The notes under the pieces were generated by a model. That model saw only the letters and a list, made by a program, of their open reading frames with translations, did not search any database and was not told the origin of the DNA. This document shows, piece by piece, positions 12,031-22,926 of a stretch of DNA of 64,000 bases. A program made the translations under genes and the position numbers. Within the stretch, counting starts at the first letter, position 1, and each line of letters starts with the position of its first letter. The stretch lies in assembly GCA_964036045.1 (NCBI GenBank), contig OZ038385.1, positions 15,816,240-15,880,239 on the forward strand. Reading direction: 5' to 3'. The DNA is from Eutreptiella sp. 'Long Island Sound 2002'. Lineage: Eukaryota > Euglenozoa > Euglenophyceae > Eutreptiales > Eutreptiaceae.

Positions 12031-12449
12031 AGCTTGCCAAGGTCTGAACAAAAAAATAACAGTCAATAGATCTGGTTCAGCAGTCTCGACCTAATTGAGC
12101 CCGGCATGGCGTCAGGGTCATGCTGCCGCAAAACCTGATCCCCTCAGCCCCCAGTTGTGGATGGATGGCTCAGCTCACCCGGCTCGAAGCCCAACTGACC
12201 GGAGGTACAGGTCGAGGCCAGATGGGTCCGGACAAAGAGCAAGAGATGGGATGATCTCATCCTGTCGTGTGCACTCTCATCCTCGTTGCACGAGGACACG
12301 CGATTCTCTGAGCGGTTCTCTGTTATGTGTGTGTTCCTAGTGCAGCAATGCACATCCAGGGGTCAGCATGCGTCTATTCAAGGGGGTCCTTGGGGCGGGT
12401 TCTTTTTCTTTTGTTTCTTAACGACCCCCCCACCCGCTTGCTCCTTGTG

Positions 12450-12690
12450 ATCCACCAACCGCCATCGGTTAACCGCCAGTCAACTGCCAACTGCCGTCGG
12501 CTAAGCACAAACCGCTGTCAGTTATGCATCGACCGCTCTCGGCTATGTACCAACCGCCGTTGGTTAAACACCAACCGCCGACAGTCGACCGCAACTGCCA
12601 TCGGTTGGCCGCCACCCGCTGTCGGTTAATCACCACCCACTGTTGGCAAATGGCCCACCGCTGCTGTTTAACCGCCGCCAACTGGCGTCG
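12450..12690 (+). repeat. degenerate ~25-28 bp minisatellite
   Basis: Repeated variants of CCAACCGCCGTCGGTTAA with spacers such as GCAC or TGCATCGA. At least eight imperfect units are visible. Related AACCGCCGTC words occur at 49,590-49,650, and GGCGGTTGG words at 40,070-40,240 in reverse sense. Confidence 0.75.
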
Positions 12691-15601
12691 CCCATAGGCA
12701 GTCCAGACAAACAGATACCGGAGGCAGTTTCTTTGTTCCTTGCTTAGGCATCCCACGAGTCTACCCTTGGGCCAGATGGCAACAGAGAATGGCACCCAAG
12801 AAAAATCCTACCTCTAGAGGTCTCGGAATTGATGAACAGGAGGTTGGGGAAGCTAAGGAACAAAAATTGTGTCAGTACCACAGGAAAGGAAGGAAAAGGC
12901 TGGGGAAGAAAATGTTGCAGGGGATGAGTGGTGTTTGTGGGAAGTGGGGAAGGCTTGGACAGGGAATCAGGATTTAGCGATCTTGGCCTCAACACAGTCC
13001 AGGCCCAGGCGCCAGTCTGGACCAGTTTGTATGCACCCACCTGCGAACTATCTGTCGGACAGTGGGACAGTGGGACATGGGGACAGTGAGCCGGGGGCAG
13101 GGGGGGGGGGGGTAGATCACCATTGCGTTGATCCTTTTGAGATCACTATTTCGAGCAACAATTGGGAGCAGAGGCGATTTAGCCCGGTTCAAACACAGTC
13201 TGGTGCCTTTGGAACCCTCTTATTTCGACTTTCTTGGTCCTTATCGGGCACTAATTTTGCGGGAGTGTTTGCCCTGTGCACCACTTTCAACGCAAGTAGA
13301 CAGAAAAGGAAACACCCCAAAAAGATGGCTTACATTGGCACAATGTGAACATAGAGCGCAAGTGAGTAAGGTGTAAGCAGGAGATGGACAATGCAGTTTG
13401 CCACTGAGCCTTAGCCCTTGGAATTCCCATGAATGTGGAATGGAAGAGGAATATTGTGATGAGCAGAGCTAAGTGCAGATGCACTGGACAACTTGGGGCC
13501 CCTTCACATGACCACCATCCGTGCTGATGAAAGAGGGGGGTTTGCGCGCAACGCATGTGTCGATTTATGGCTCTTGATAGTCTCTATTTCAACCAATCCT
13601 GTTCCTATGTTTCCCTCGCGGCAGGGCCCCGCTACAGCACCGGCTGTCTGTACACCCTCATGGGTTGTTGCTAATTTACCCATTACAACCCTTTTTGGTG
13701 GGTATTGTATCGCGATGATGGATCATAATGGTAAGCTGAGTTGCCACAAGAAGAAGGACAAGCTTCCCAGGGAAGCAAGGACTACATCATCCCTCATCAT
13801 GGCACCATCTTCTGTGGCCGGCCCAACCGTGCCAGCCCAACGAGAGGGAAAATGATAGTGGAAAATTTTAACATAAGCTTACAGGGCAGGGTGACAGGGT
13901 TGAAGGGCGAGTGTCTGCCCTGTGTGCACCGGCTGCACTTCTGTTCTAGGGCAGCACTCCTAGATTTCAATCCAAAATGTACTATTCCCAAAGGAAGCCT
14001 CAAACCACACCAGGAAAATTGCCACTACCCCCGCTTGCGAGAGCAACACCGTTTACAGAGCAACAGTAAGTCTCGTTTCCCCAAATTTTGGAACCATGCC
14101 CTACTTTGCCCTTTTGTTAGAGCAACAACAGGTGTTGTTTCCGTCACATTTTGGGGTCTTTGTTGCTCTTGCAAGCATGGGCATGTGCCACCCAAACCAA
14201 ATCCAAACCCATCCCTACAAAGCGCACAACAAAACACCAAACATGCCAAATAAAATTACGCATCAAATTGTCATTCGTACCCCACAAAACATGTGTGTCA
14301 ATACATTGTGGGTCAACACATTTGGCATCATCATTTTCTTTCCATTCGTGACGAAGTGTGGTGTGCTTTCCCCACCATCGTCTTGCAAGGCAGCCACCAA
14401 GAACGGTCGACACATGAGAGATCCACATGCCTCAATTTCGATTTTACATGCCCAAAAGCTTTTGCGTTCCTGAATTTTCGTATTAGAGCCACCACAAGTC
14501 GCCCCACACCCATAAAAGTACAATTGTGTGGAAAAAAAGTATCCGAAAAGGTGCTGTTTCACCATGAGGATGGTTGTTGCGCAAGGTGCAAGTTGTGCAA
14601 GAGGGCAGGTGGGATACCACAATGTCACTACAAATGGAATAGAACAAATGGAAATGGATTGTGGTCTCCAACAAAAAGGTTGTTATGAGCAGATAGAACT
14701 CAGAGGCCGGCGCACCCCTCCCGCCACAGCCCTCACAAATATGTCATTTTACATTCTTGCTCACGAAAACTGCTTCTAACCCCCCTCCTCTCCTCCTCCC
14801 CTCCATGGAAGCCCAGCACACCATGCCCCATGTTGTAGCTCTGACTGTTCCAATCAAGTAGCAAATGCTTAGATTTCCGACTGAATAATGCAAGCCCCTG
14901 TGTTGTGCTGGTGAGATGGGGCCTCTTGAAGGGGTGGGGGAGGGGTCCTGGGGTCTAGTGTTCTGTGTTTGCAGACCCAGCAATTTTTTAGCACAAGTCA
15001 GGGCAATGCCAAGCCCCCAGACACCTGCTGTAGGCTCCCCGAGGCCCTGGCGAGGCCCCAAGAGACCGACAGAGACATCTTTATGGTGCCATGATAACTA
15101 TGAGGAGCAGAGCAATTCATGGGTATGTTGTGTGCAGGCCCTACTGTAGTGGGCAAAGCACCCTACTCCCCACAGATTTCGATGCGCCCGCACAGACTTG
15201 GTTGCCTGGACCTCAATGACGCTTTCCCCCGCTTGCAATCCTTGTGTCTTCTCATGGCACATGCAAACAATGCCCGTGTCTAAACAACGCCTGCTGTTGT
15301 TTCCGCAACTTTTGGCATTTTTAGCGTTGTTTGGACATGGTGTGTGTGTGGGGGGGGGGGGTATGACCTGATTGTGTGATAATCCACACACCATTTGCAT
15401 TACGCATGGTTTATGGACTGCTGACACCAAACAGACGAAGCGAAACACATTGGCTGCACACGCCACACGCACTGTGCAGGCCACACCAATGGTGCACAAC
15501 GCGCGTGACATGCGACCCCCCCCCCCCTCCGTCTGCGCACACCACACACATTATGCACACCACACCAGCTTTCCGAGCCTCTTTTTCCCTCTTCAGTCCC
15601 C

Positions 15602-16588
15602 TTGCCGTGCACCATGCTGTTGGCTGGAAGGTTTGATGGCCTGGCCGCTCAGTTCCAGTACCTCCGCTACGTTGTGGACTCGGCGCAGATGCACTTGGCG
15701 CAGCAGAAGAAGGAATTTGAAGCCCGGCAGCGTTGGGTAGAGCAGTCCAATAAGTTGCAGGCGCCTACCGTGGACCTTGACGTCGGAGGCACCCGATTCC
15801 GCACCACTCCCCAGACACTATCCTACGAAGCAGACGGGATGCTGAAGGTGCTGATCTCGGGGGACTTCGTCATGGAGGCCGAGGTTGACGGGTCGCTGTT
15901 CATTGACAGAGACCCTCTCCAATTCGCGCACATCCTGTCGTACCTGCGGGAGCCTGAGGCTTTCACTCCCCCGTTCGCGGCGCACGAACGCAACGCGCTG
16001 CTGAGGGACGCTGCCTATTACTGCCTCAGGAGGCTTTCGCAGGGCATGAGAGCGTTCATGCAGCCAACGCCGATGCGCTTCACTGGGTTCGACACGGCGC
16101 GGTACAGGGCCGAGCAGTCCGGCGCCCTGCTGAAGAAGTGCAGTCACAGCGGGCCCCGCATGGCGGTGGGCTCCCCCAAGATGGAGCACGGCCGCCACTC
16201 GTGGCGGATCGTCACCTCCACGCCCCTGATCGCCATCGGCGTCGTGAACACCAACGACCACCGGCAGCTGCAGCCCGGCAGCGACCTGCATTCCTGGATG
16301 ATGTACGGCAGGCCAGCCGAGCTCTGGCACAGCCACGAGCCCCGGGCCTACGGCCGGATCCTGAACCCCGGCGACGTGGTGCAGGTGGAGCTGGACTTCG
16401 ACCGATGGGGGGGCTGCCTCTTGTACTCCATCAATGGCCAGCCCCAGGGCATCGCGTGGCACGGCATCGGGGGGCACGGACCTTTTTACCCGGCCGTCTA
16501 CATCTACTCCAAGTCAGGCTGCACCTGCTCCATCCTGGACTACACGTACCCGCACCCCCCCTTCTCCGAGTTTCTCCACAAGACATGA
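15602..16588 (+). CDS. BTB (T1-like)-SPRY domain protein, 328 aa
   Basis: The frame is open for 328 codons and ends in TGA. Residues ~15-52 form a charged helix (DSAQMHLAQQKKEFEARQRW), probably coiled coil. Residues ~55-148 are a BTB/T1 tetramerisation domain of the KCTD type: VDLDVGGTRFRTT, then GSLFIDRDP and FAHILSYLR, then LLRDAAYYCL. Residues ~180-315 match a SPRY domain: HSWRIVTS, IAIGVVNTN, PGDVVQVELDFD, LLYSINGQPQG and FYPAVYIYS. Members of these families are typically Cullin-3 substrate adaptors or scaffolds; here SPRY would be the binding module and BTB the oligomerisation or Cul3 surface (inference). The first ATG is taken as the start, but CCCTCTTCAG at about 15,586-15,595 resembles a splice acceptor, so an upstream exon is possible. 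High codon GC matches the other real genes and contrasts with its surroundings. There is no adjacent partner gene. Confidence 0.85.
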   Translation: MPCTMLLAGRFDGLAAQFQYLRYVVDSAQMHLAQQKKEFEARQRWVEQSNKLQAPTVDLDVGGTRFRTTPQTLSYEADGMLKVLISGDFVMEAEVDGSLFIDRDPLQFAHILSYLREPEAFTPPFAAHERNALLRDAAYYCLRRLSQGMRAFMQPTPMRFTGFDTARYRAEQSGALLKKCSHSGPRMAVGSPKMEHGRHSWRIVTSTPLIAIGVVNTNDHRQLQPGSDLHSWMMYGRPAELWHSHEPRAYGRILNPGDVVQVELDFDRWGGCLLYSINGQPQGIAWHGIGGHGPFYPAVYIYSKSGCTCSILDYTYPHPPFSEFLHKT

Positions 16589-17207
16589 GCACGCACGCGA
16601 CTGGCGCTGCGGTGAGGCAGAGCTGTTGAGGGGCAGTTTACGATGGCGAACGCTGTGCTGCGTTTCTGGACCGCGTTGGGCCGCACACGGGCCTGTGCTT
16701 GAGGGGGGTGATGCAACCCCCCCCCCCCCCCCGCTGCCGCTCACTACCGCCAGCAAGGAAGATACTCCGCCGTGGACAGAGTGCGAATACTCTGAGCGAA
16801 GTTATTTCTGCAAGGCGCTTGCCATGAATGGCGCAGAGTGCAGAAGATATTACTGCAACGCACTACGAGCAAGTCACACATTGGTGAGCTAGCACCCATG
16901 GCCTTGTGTGACATTCACGTTGCTGGTTGTGGTGAGCACCTCCCAGCCTGGGGTCTTCGTGATGACCGCATACCGGGCACTGATCAGGCCGCCAGGGGAG
17001 GACCCCATGGGCAGAAGTTGCATTCTGGATTCCCACGCAGGAAGGTGGATGCCCGCGGCAGTGCGGATGCCCGCAGTAGTACGGATGCCTGCTTGTCATA
17101 GCAGAAGGTTCAAAGGCGAGAGGCCAATAGGCGCCGCCACAGGCTAACAGAGCCAACCACCAAGGCCTTGTGCCAACCCCCCCCCCCCCCGCCCCCGCCC
17201 CCGCCCT

Positions 17208-17320
17208 CTTCAGGACTGAGGGTCCGTCCGCCCCAACCGCTGTGGTCCGTCCCCAACGGCTCTCCAACCCTTTTGTAACCGCCCGACATTGTGCCCGAGG
17301 GCGTTGCCAACCGGCAGGGA
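17208..17320 (+). repeat. ~110 bp direct repeat, copy 1
   Basis: CTTCAGGACTGAGGGTCCGT leads into ACGGCTCTCCAACCCTTTTG and a GCCCGAGGGCGTTGCCAACC end. A copy lies at 18,432-18,545. Copy 1 is preceded by a C tract and copy 2 by a short C run. Confidence 0.75.
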
Positions 17321-17389
17321 CCGCTTTAGCCACCGCGTCTGAGGCCCCCTGTTGTCCCCTCTTCCTCTTCTTCCAGCACAGCCCTGGCC

Positions 17390-17602
17390 ACACACACACA
17401 TGCGCGCGCACACACACGCTTCTGCAGCCCCCCCCCCCCCATGGAGTGCTTGACCATCATAAAGATACCCTTCCTAATTCGACGGTGCCATCCCTGAGCA
17501 AAAACGGCGGATGCCCTTCTCAATACGAAGCTGCCCCCCCGCCAGCAAACAAACACACACACGCACGTACACACACACACAAACACACACACACACACAC
17601 AT
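17390..17602 (+). repeat. CA-rich microsatellite region
   Basis: Two CA arrays (17,390-17,420 and 17,550-17,602) with CACG interruptions, separated by a C tract and about 100 bp of unique sequence. Confidence 0.9.
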
Positions 17603-17662
17603 GCCGCAGAAAGAGGGGACTAAACAGCCACAAAGAGGCATCAGTCATCTGAGCCAATGGAC

Positions 17663-17663
17663 C

Positions 17664-17702
<39 letters not shown>
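17663..17702 (+). repeat. (CT)n microsatellite
   Basis: About 20 uninterrupted CT dinucleotides. Confidence 0.95.
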
Positions 17703-17706
<4 letters not shown>

Positions 17707-17724
17707 CTGCGCATGGGTCTCCCT

Positions 17725-17791
17725 CGTTTGTAGTGGGCGGCCATGGAGTCTCCAGTGCCGAAGGTAGGGGGTTCGAACCCGACTGGCACCA
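17725..17791 (+). repeat. tRNA-derived SINE head (candidate)
   Basis: A D-arm-like TAGTGGGCGGCC is followed about 30 bp later by GGTTCGAACCC, a good RNA polymerase III B box (starts about 17,770). The fold does not make a clean tRNA, so a tRNA-derived SINE head or tRNA pseudogene is the better reading. Confidence 0.45.
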
Positions 17792-18111
17792 GAGGCTGAC
17801 GACTGCGGTGGGGTTCTTGTCCGCTGGTCCAACAACGGGGAGGACCGCCAGCACTCTGAGGGGCTTGCTCCGAGGCAGCGCTGCTGTCACCAAACCCCTG
17901 ACCAAGACGGCACACCCATGCAACCCCTGAGCACCAAAGGCTGATGCCCTCGGTAATGGTACAGAGCACATACAGACACACGCAGGTGGGCACAGCCACA
18001 ACAAGATGTGAGGGAGCAGCTACGCTGGCAGATGATCGACAGTCTTATCTGACGCAGGCCACAGCTTTCCACAGGCCTGCACTTGCTCACACATCGCAGA
18101 CTCTTGCGTGC

Positions 18112-18303
18112 GTCCATTCCAGTAGCACCTCAGGACGCCTACGGGCGTGGCAGTTCCAGCTGCATCTTCTGGTTCCAGATTTAGCTCCCCCTACCCACAA
18201 GCCATGTACGCTACCACACTGAGCTGTGAGACAATGGTAGCACTGGACTGCTCTGATTCGTGATTTCGAGAACTCTCTCGAGTACTGTCTGGTGAGAGGG
18301 CTG
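18112..18303 (+). repeat. dispersed repeat family R, copy B
   Basis: Matches 11,825-12,030 along its length: GGACGCCTACGGGCGTGGC, TAGCTCCCCCTACCCACAAG, GGTAGCACTGGACTGCTCTG, ending CTGGTGAGAGGGCTG. Confidence 0.8.
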
Positions 18304-18431
18304 AACCCATGGCAGATTCTTCCGTGAATCCATATCCGTCGATGCTACAGGGCCTCCTGGCGGGCGGGGGGGGGGGGGGGGGCACGTGGACAGCACGCAG
18401 GGCATACCAAAGGGAGGGGCTGATGCAACTC

Positions 18432-18545
18432 CCCCTTCAGGACCGAGGGTCCGTCCGCGCCAACCGCTTCCGTCTGTCCGCAAACGGCTCTCCAACTGTT
18501 TTGTAACCGCCTGACATTTTGCCCGAAGGCGTGCCAACCCGCTTT
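18432..18545 (+). repeat. ~110 bp direct repeat, copy 2
   Basis: Second copy of 17,208-17,320, with CCTTCAGGACCGAGGGTCCG, ACGGCTCTCCAACTGTTTTG and TTTTGCCCGAAGGCGTGCCA. Confidence 0.75.
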
Positions 18546-19254
18546 ACTTCCACATCCCCCTGTTGCAATGCGGCCGTAGAGGGGCAAGAACGCACGTCAC
18601 GGTCCTGCTGCCCCCGGGCACCCGCCCTGGGGCAACGCATGCACTGATTCTCCTTCGTCATTTGCACATCAAAGCAGACTCGCATTGCCTTGGGCCACTG
18701 CCCGATGACCGGCGCGCATCGCTCGCAGAGAACGGCCTGTGCTGCGTGTGCCAGCAGGGCCCATTCCACAACGGACCCTTCCAGACCGGCGGACCCTCTT
18801 CCCAAACTTTCTCCGGCACACCCCCGCCATAACAGGTACCACCGTTTCTGGGCCCGCCCCCCAGGGGTAGAGGGGGGGCGCCAACCTTGTGGCTGGCACC
18901 ACCAGCTTCCCATCCCCCGAGCTGCCAAAATTTCACTACGCAAGCCAGGCCACACCAGAGACTGACCTTCTGGGCACAGTCCTGGGCCATGGCGGGCCTA
19001 CCCTTGCCGGCAATCAGCCAGGCTCTCATGCCCGGCCCTGGCAGCCACCAGGCGTTGAGGGCATCCGCCAGCGAGACATGATGTAGCTTTTGCCAGCCCC
19101 CCCCTCCCCCAGGTCCCTGTCAGGAAAAGTATCCTGCAGATGCACACCCCAGCGCGCACAAGTCAGTGCTGGAGTCGGCAAACCCAGCATGGACTCGGAG
19201 TGTGCATCTGGATGCACCTGGTGAACGGCAGGGGCAACAGCCCGCAGGGGGCCA

Positions 19255-19355
19255 CTGGAAAAAAATTCGCAGAAAATCTTTTTGTACCCCCCCTCCCCTC
19301 CGAGGGTACCCCCGAAAAAAAAGGTACTGCACTTGTTAGGAATTTTTTTTTTGCA
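19255..19355 (+). repeat. A/T- and C-run repeat pair, copy 1
   Basis: The order is GAAAATC-T run-GTACCCCCCCTCCC-GAGGGTACCCCCG-A run-T run. The same order is found at 19,955-20,055, about 700 bp downstream. Neither copy has a coding frame. Confidence 0.6.
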
Positions 19356-19359
19356 AGCA

Positions 19360-19477
19360 GGCGCCAAAGGCGCCATAAGAAAATTTTCTTTGATGCCGCA
19401 CTTGGGGAAAAAATGCTTTTTCACCCCATGTGTCTATACTCGAAATACTCAGACTTTTCAGCAGAACTCAATAATGG
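19360..19477 (+). repeat. diverged copy of the 2,150-2,235 repeat
   Basis: A GGCGCCAAAGGCGCC palindrome is followed by TGTGTCTATACTCGAAATAC, as at the left edge of the satellite array. Confidence 0.5.
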
Positions 19478-19600
19478 ATGAAAAACATATTGGACCAAAT
19501 ATCAATACCATTCCTGAGCAGAGGGCTATCAGAGTTGGCTTGTACCTTAGTGGAAAAGCAGTGGTGCTGTGTTTGCCGCCATCTGGGTTCGAATGCTGTT
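19478..19600 (+). repeat. tRNA-derived SINE head, copy paired with 51,830-51,955
   Basis: Shares with 51,955-51,830 (minus) an upstream block reading GGACCAAATATCAATACCAT and a tRNA-like part with TGGCTTGTACCTTAGTGG and the B box GGTTCGAATG (19,586-19,595). Finding both halves in the same order at two distant loci supports a real SINE or SINE-like family. Confidence 0.55.
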
Positions 19601-19954
19601 GCGGACAATGTGGGGGAACTCCAACATGGGTTGGAGCACAAAGGCAAGTTGTTTTTTCCTATTTGTTTCTGCTGTGTGGTGCTTTGATTTTGTCCCCTTT
19701 CCAGGGGACCCCCGAGAACACAGGGGTTACGTAGCAATTCCGCCCACTTTTGGGCCCCCGAGTGGGCAGGGGTTATGCAGCCACAGCCACAGAGAGCGGC
19801 ATCCTGAAAAAAGGCATGGTCTGACCTTGGAATCAGCCCACAAATACCACCCATATCGGCTCAAATATCAGGGGAGACCTTGAAAAGTATCCTATTTGCA
19901 CCTTCCAAGTTCAAAGGGGTGAGATAGATTTCAAGAAATCTCAGTTTTTTGGGC

Positions 19955-20055
19955 CCAGAAAAATTTTCGGGGAATTTTTTTTTGTCCCCCCCTCCCCCTC
20001 TTGGGGTACCCCCCGAAAAAAAAATGCCACGGTGGTACCAGTAATTTTTTTTCTG
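19955..20055 (+). repeat. A/T- and C-run repeat pair, copy 2
   Basis: Second copy of 19,255-19,355. The T run, GTCCCCCCCTCCCCCTC, GGGGTACCCCCCG, A run and distal T run are in the same order. Confidence 0.6.
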
Positions 20056-20489
20056 GTGGCTCCCCGATAGCCCGTCTCCGGGACAGCCGAGCCTGGAGTA
20101 GTCAAACAAGACAAGTCATCCAGGGGCTCCGTTGACACAACCAAAACACGTACGGGCCCACAGAGGGTCAGAATGAGCAGTGGTGAGAGGCTAATAGGAA
20201 CCGCCAAAGGCAAACAATCAGATACCGAGGCCTTGTGCCAAACCCCCCGCAGGTCCCAGTTGATGTGGGGAATGCCTTTTTTTTTTGCTCCATTGTGCCG
20301 CTGGTTGCTGGCCCTACAAGAGGCAGTGAAGAATAAAGGCTGCATTGTATCATTGCACACCAGTTTTTCGGCCGGCCTTGTTTATTATGGGAATGCCGTG
20401 CACGCGGTGCACATGCAGTGCGAAGTTTTGGATGTCACCCTTGTCACCCTTTGTTGCCCATTTTCAACCACTTTTACCCATTTTCCATC

Positions 20490-20850
20490 CCCCATATTGA
20501 ACTCTCCCCACTATGGGGACCCCAAGAAGGCAAGGGTGGTGTATCCATATTGATTTCTCCCCACTATGGGGACCCCGAGAAGGCAAGGGTGATGTAGCCA
20601 TATTGATTTCTCCCCACTATGCGGACCCCGAGGAGGCAAGGGTGATGTAGCCATATTTATTTCTCCCCACTATGCGGACCCCGAGAAGGCAGGGGTGATG
20701 CTGCCATATTTATTTCTCCCCACTATGGGGACCCCGAGAAGGCATGGGTGATGTAGCCTGATTTCTCCCCACTGTGGACCCCGAGAAGGCAGGGGTGATG
20801 CAGCCATATTTATTTCTCCCCACTATGGGGACCCTGAGAAGGCAGGGGCC
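20490..20850 (+). repeat. ~53-59 bp tandem repeat, about seven units
   Basis: The unit core is CTCCCCACTATGGGGACCCC followed by GAGAAGGCAGGGGTGATG and TAGCCATATTTATTT. Units start near 20,503, 20,549, 20,608, 20,661, 20,720, 20,764 and 20,814. One short unit (20,764) lacks part of the core. A single unit lies in reverse at about 30,897-30,950 inside a MITE, and a degenerate one at 19,700-19,740. Confidence 0.9.
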
Positions 20851-21169
20851 CTTCCCATGTCAAGACATTGCAACATAATGGCCTCCTGTGGCATTTGCTT
20901 ATCAATGCATGCGCTAGTGGTATGCTTATTGGCTCTACCAACATCATCGAGGGACCTAGTCACAGACACCAGCGGGTTGCAGAATCCCCAAGCCATGTGC
21001 AAACCCACTTCTGTTGGGGATGTTTCTCAGAACAAGGATGAGGATGCGATGCCCGCTCCTGCGTTTGTCAAAATCGGGAGGAAGCTGTTTCCGGTCCTTT
21101 CTAGCGATGGAGGTAGGGCGAAGTCCGACCAACAGATGTGCGATGGTATGTGGAAAATTCTCGGAAGGT

Positions 21170-21440
21170 TTGGTGGGGGGGGGGGGGTTGGGAAGAAATG
21201 GGGTTTTTGTAAGAAATGGGCTTTTTTGTTTGGTAAGAATTGAGCTTTTTTTGTAAGAGTTTTGGCCGGGGGGGGGGGGTAAGATTGGGCTTTTTTTCGT
21301 AAGAAATGGGGTGTTTTTTTGGTAAGAATGGGGGGGGGTGGTACAAAATGGGGGGGGTTCACAACGGTTTTTTTTTTGGCAAGCTGGGGGGGTTTTTCGG
21401 AAAAAAAGAGGGGGGGGGGCGGGGTTTTTGGTACATCTTG
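21170..21440 (+). repeat. G-run / TTTTTT degenerate repeat
   Basis: Alternating G runs (7-10 nt) and T runs linked by GTAAGAAATGGG-like words (21,193, 21,213, 21,298). The unit is about 20-55 bp and irregular. Frames crossing it read as Gly/Phe/Pro low complexity. Confidence 0.7.
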
Positions 21441-21937
21441 GGGGGTTTTTGGTACACACCAACCGTTGGGCCCAAGAGCGCCCAAGATTTTCAGAACGCC
21501 TCCCCTCGCTAGTCCAGAGCACACACCCATACACCCACATCCTCGACACGATCTTCCCCTCAATACGAAAGTCCCCCTAGCCGACCACACCCACCCACAC
21601 CCATACCCACAGAGCATAGGCATGTTAGTGAATAATACGGTTATTGCTTCAACAGCGACGTGCATCACCCACCCATCCAGCCAGCCACCAACCCACCCAC
21701 CCACACCCCTCACTGCAGTGGGGTGCATGGCATGTGCACGTCATGCCCCAAGCTTAGGCTTGGATCTCTGCCCGCATTCCCTCTGTGCCACAATGAGCAG
21801 CGATGCTTGTCCCTTGACTGCCCACAGAAGGGCGACCTTTGTTGCCCTGTTCTGTTTGTCTTACTTGGCCTGAACACAGTAGCCAGCAGATTCAGACCCT
21901 TCGATCTTGTCTGTGCACTGGGATTTGTACTCAAATC

Positions 21938-21989
21938 ATTGTTGTTGTTGTTGTTGTGTGTGTGTGTGTGTGTGTCTGTGTGTGTGTGT

Positions 21990-22048
<59 letters not shown>
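21938..22048 (+). repeat. (GTT)n-(GT)n microsatellite
   Basis: A short GTT array runs directly into about 45 GT dinucleotides with a few CT/AT interruptions. Confidence 0.95.
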
Positions 22049-22049
<1 letters not shown>

Positions 22050-22926
22050 CAGGTGGGATGGGTGTCGCACCTGTCTGGCCACGGCTCCTGACTATAGCAC
22101 GCATGTCACATGATGCCTTCTGATCCTTGACCCTAACCTGCACAACCTCCCACCTACAGAAAGGCGCCTGGCCGCCGATGGTCATGACATTTTTTGACTG
22201 TCTGGTCGGCCTGACGAGATTTTAGCACTCAGCACCTTTTGAAGCGGCTGTTCGTCGCGCTTTGCTTGTGTATATCATGTCATAGCTTTGAGTCAATGAG
22301 GCGTCTACTGATATGTGCGCACATGTATGCACAGGCACAGGCACGCACGCCCGCACCCACACAGCAACACAGGTATGCGTGGGTTCGACAAGTTCATTGG
22401 GCAAGCTTGTGGTATCACCTCCAAAGTTGCAGCAAACATTTCTTCTACCACTCTGTTAAGCTGGCTGAGTATGCATCTACGCTTCAGGCCTCTTCAGTGG
22501 TGATACTATAATAGTGATCAATAAACACGCCTCTGCTGTGCTTCTCAGCATTGCTTGGAGGTTACATGCCAATTTCAGCATGTCAAATCCGCATTTATGG
22601 AACTGCTAACAACTTCTTTGTGTTTCTGACTCCCTGATTTTCTGCTCATGAGATGTCCAGTTTTAATATTGTTCTTGTTGTTGCTTCGGTGCGGCAGCTG
22701 CAATCCCAGGTATCAGATTCCAGAATTTTTCATTGCCTCTTGGCTACTGGCTCTTCCATTTGCAAAGAGTGTTGCCAGCACCACTGCTGATATATCTGAT
22801 CTTATTGTACTGTACCACGCTTCCACATAGGCCCGAAAAGTTAAGAAAGTCGATGCTTCGATGCTTTGAGGCTTCAGGGCCTACTGAATCGTTCCAGCTG
22901 CATTCTGCCAAGTGACCGCAAACTAT

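Larger units (their letters stand above)
9800..15590. other. gene-free region with scattered repeats
   Basis: No protein family was recognised on either strand. The region holds the repeats listed separately here and several G tracts (10,798-10,850 and about 13,100). Non-repetitive sequence of moderate GC runs from about 12,700 to 15,500 without recognisable exons. Unrecognised non-coding genes or short exons cannot be excluded. Confidence 0.5.
16600..19470. other. gene-free, repeat-dense region
   Basis: No exon was recognised after the BTB-SPRY stop. The stretch holds C/G tracts near 16,719, 17,179, 17,430 and 18,367, the dinucleotide arrays, one SINE head, one copy of repeat family R and a pair of ~110 bp direct repeats, all listed separately. 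Confidence 0.55.
20860..22920. other. gene-free region with G-run and GT arrays
   Basis: No protein family was recognised. It includes a G/T-rich degenerate repeat (21,170-21,440), a GTT/GT microsatellite and unremarkable sequence from 22,050 to 22,920. Confidence 0.5.

Noticed and set aside
12327-12629. Frame across the AACCGCC minisatellite (SVNRQSTANCRRLSTNRCQ)
   Set aside because: Repeat-derived peptide with no domain.
20490-20850. CRISPR-like array
   Set aside because: The 'spacers' are near-identical parts of the repeat unit, lengths vary, and the setting is eukaryotic; it is a minisatellite.
21839-22185. Frames running through the GT microsatellite
   Set aside because: They consist mainly of Cys-Val or His-Thr repeats from the dinucleotide array.
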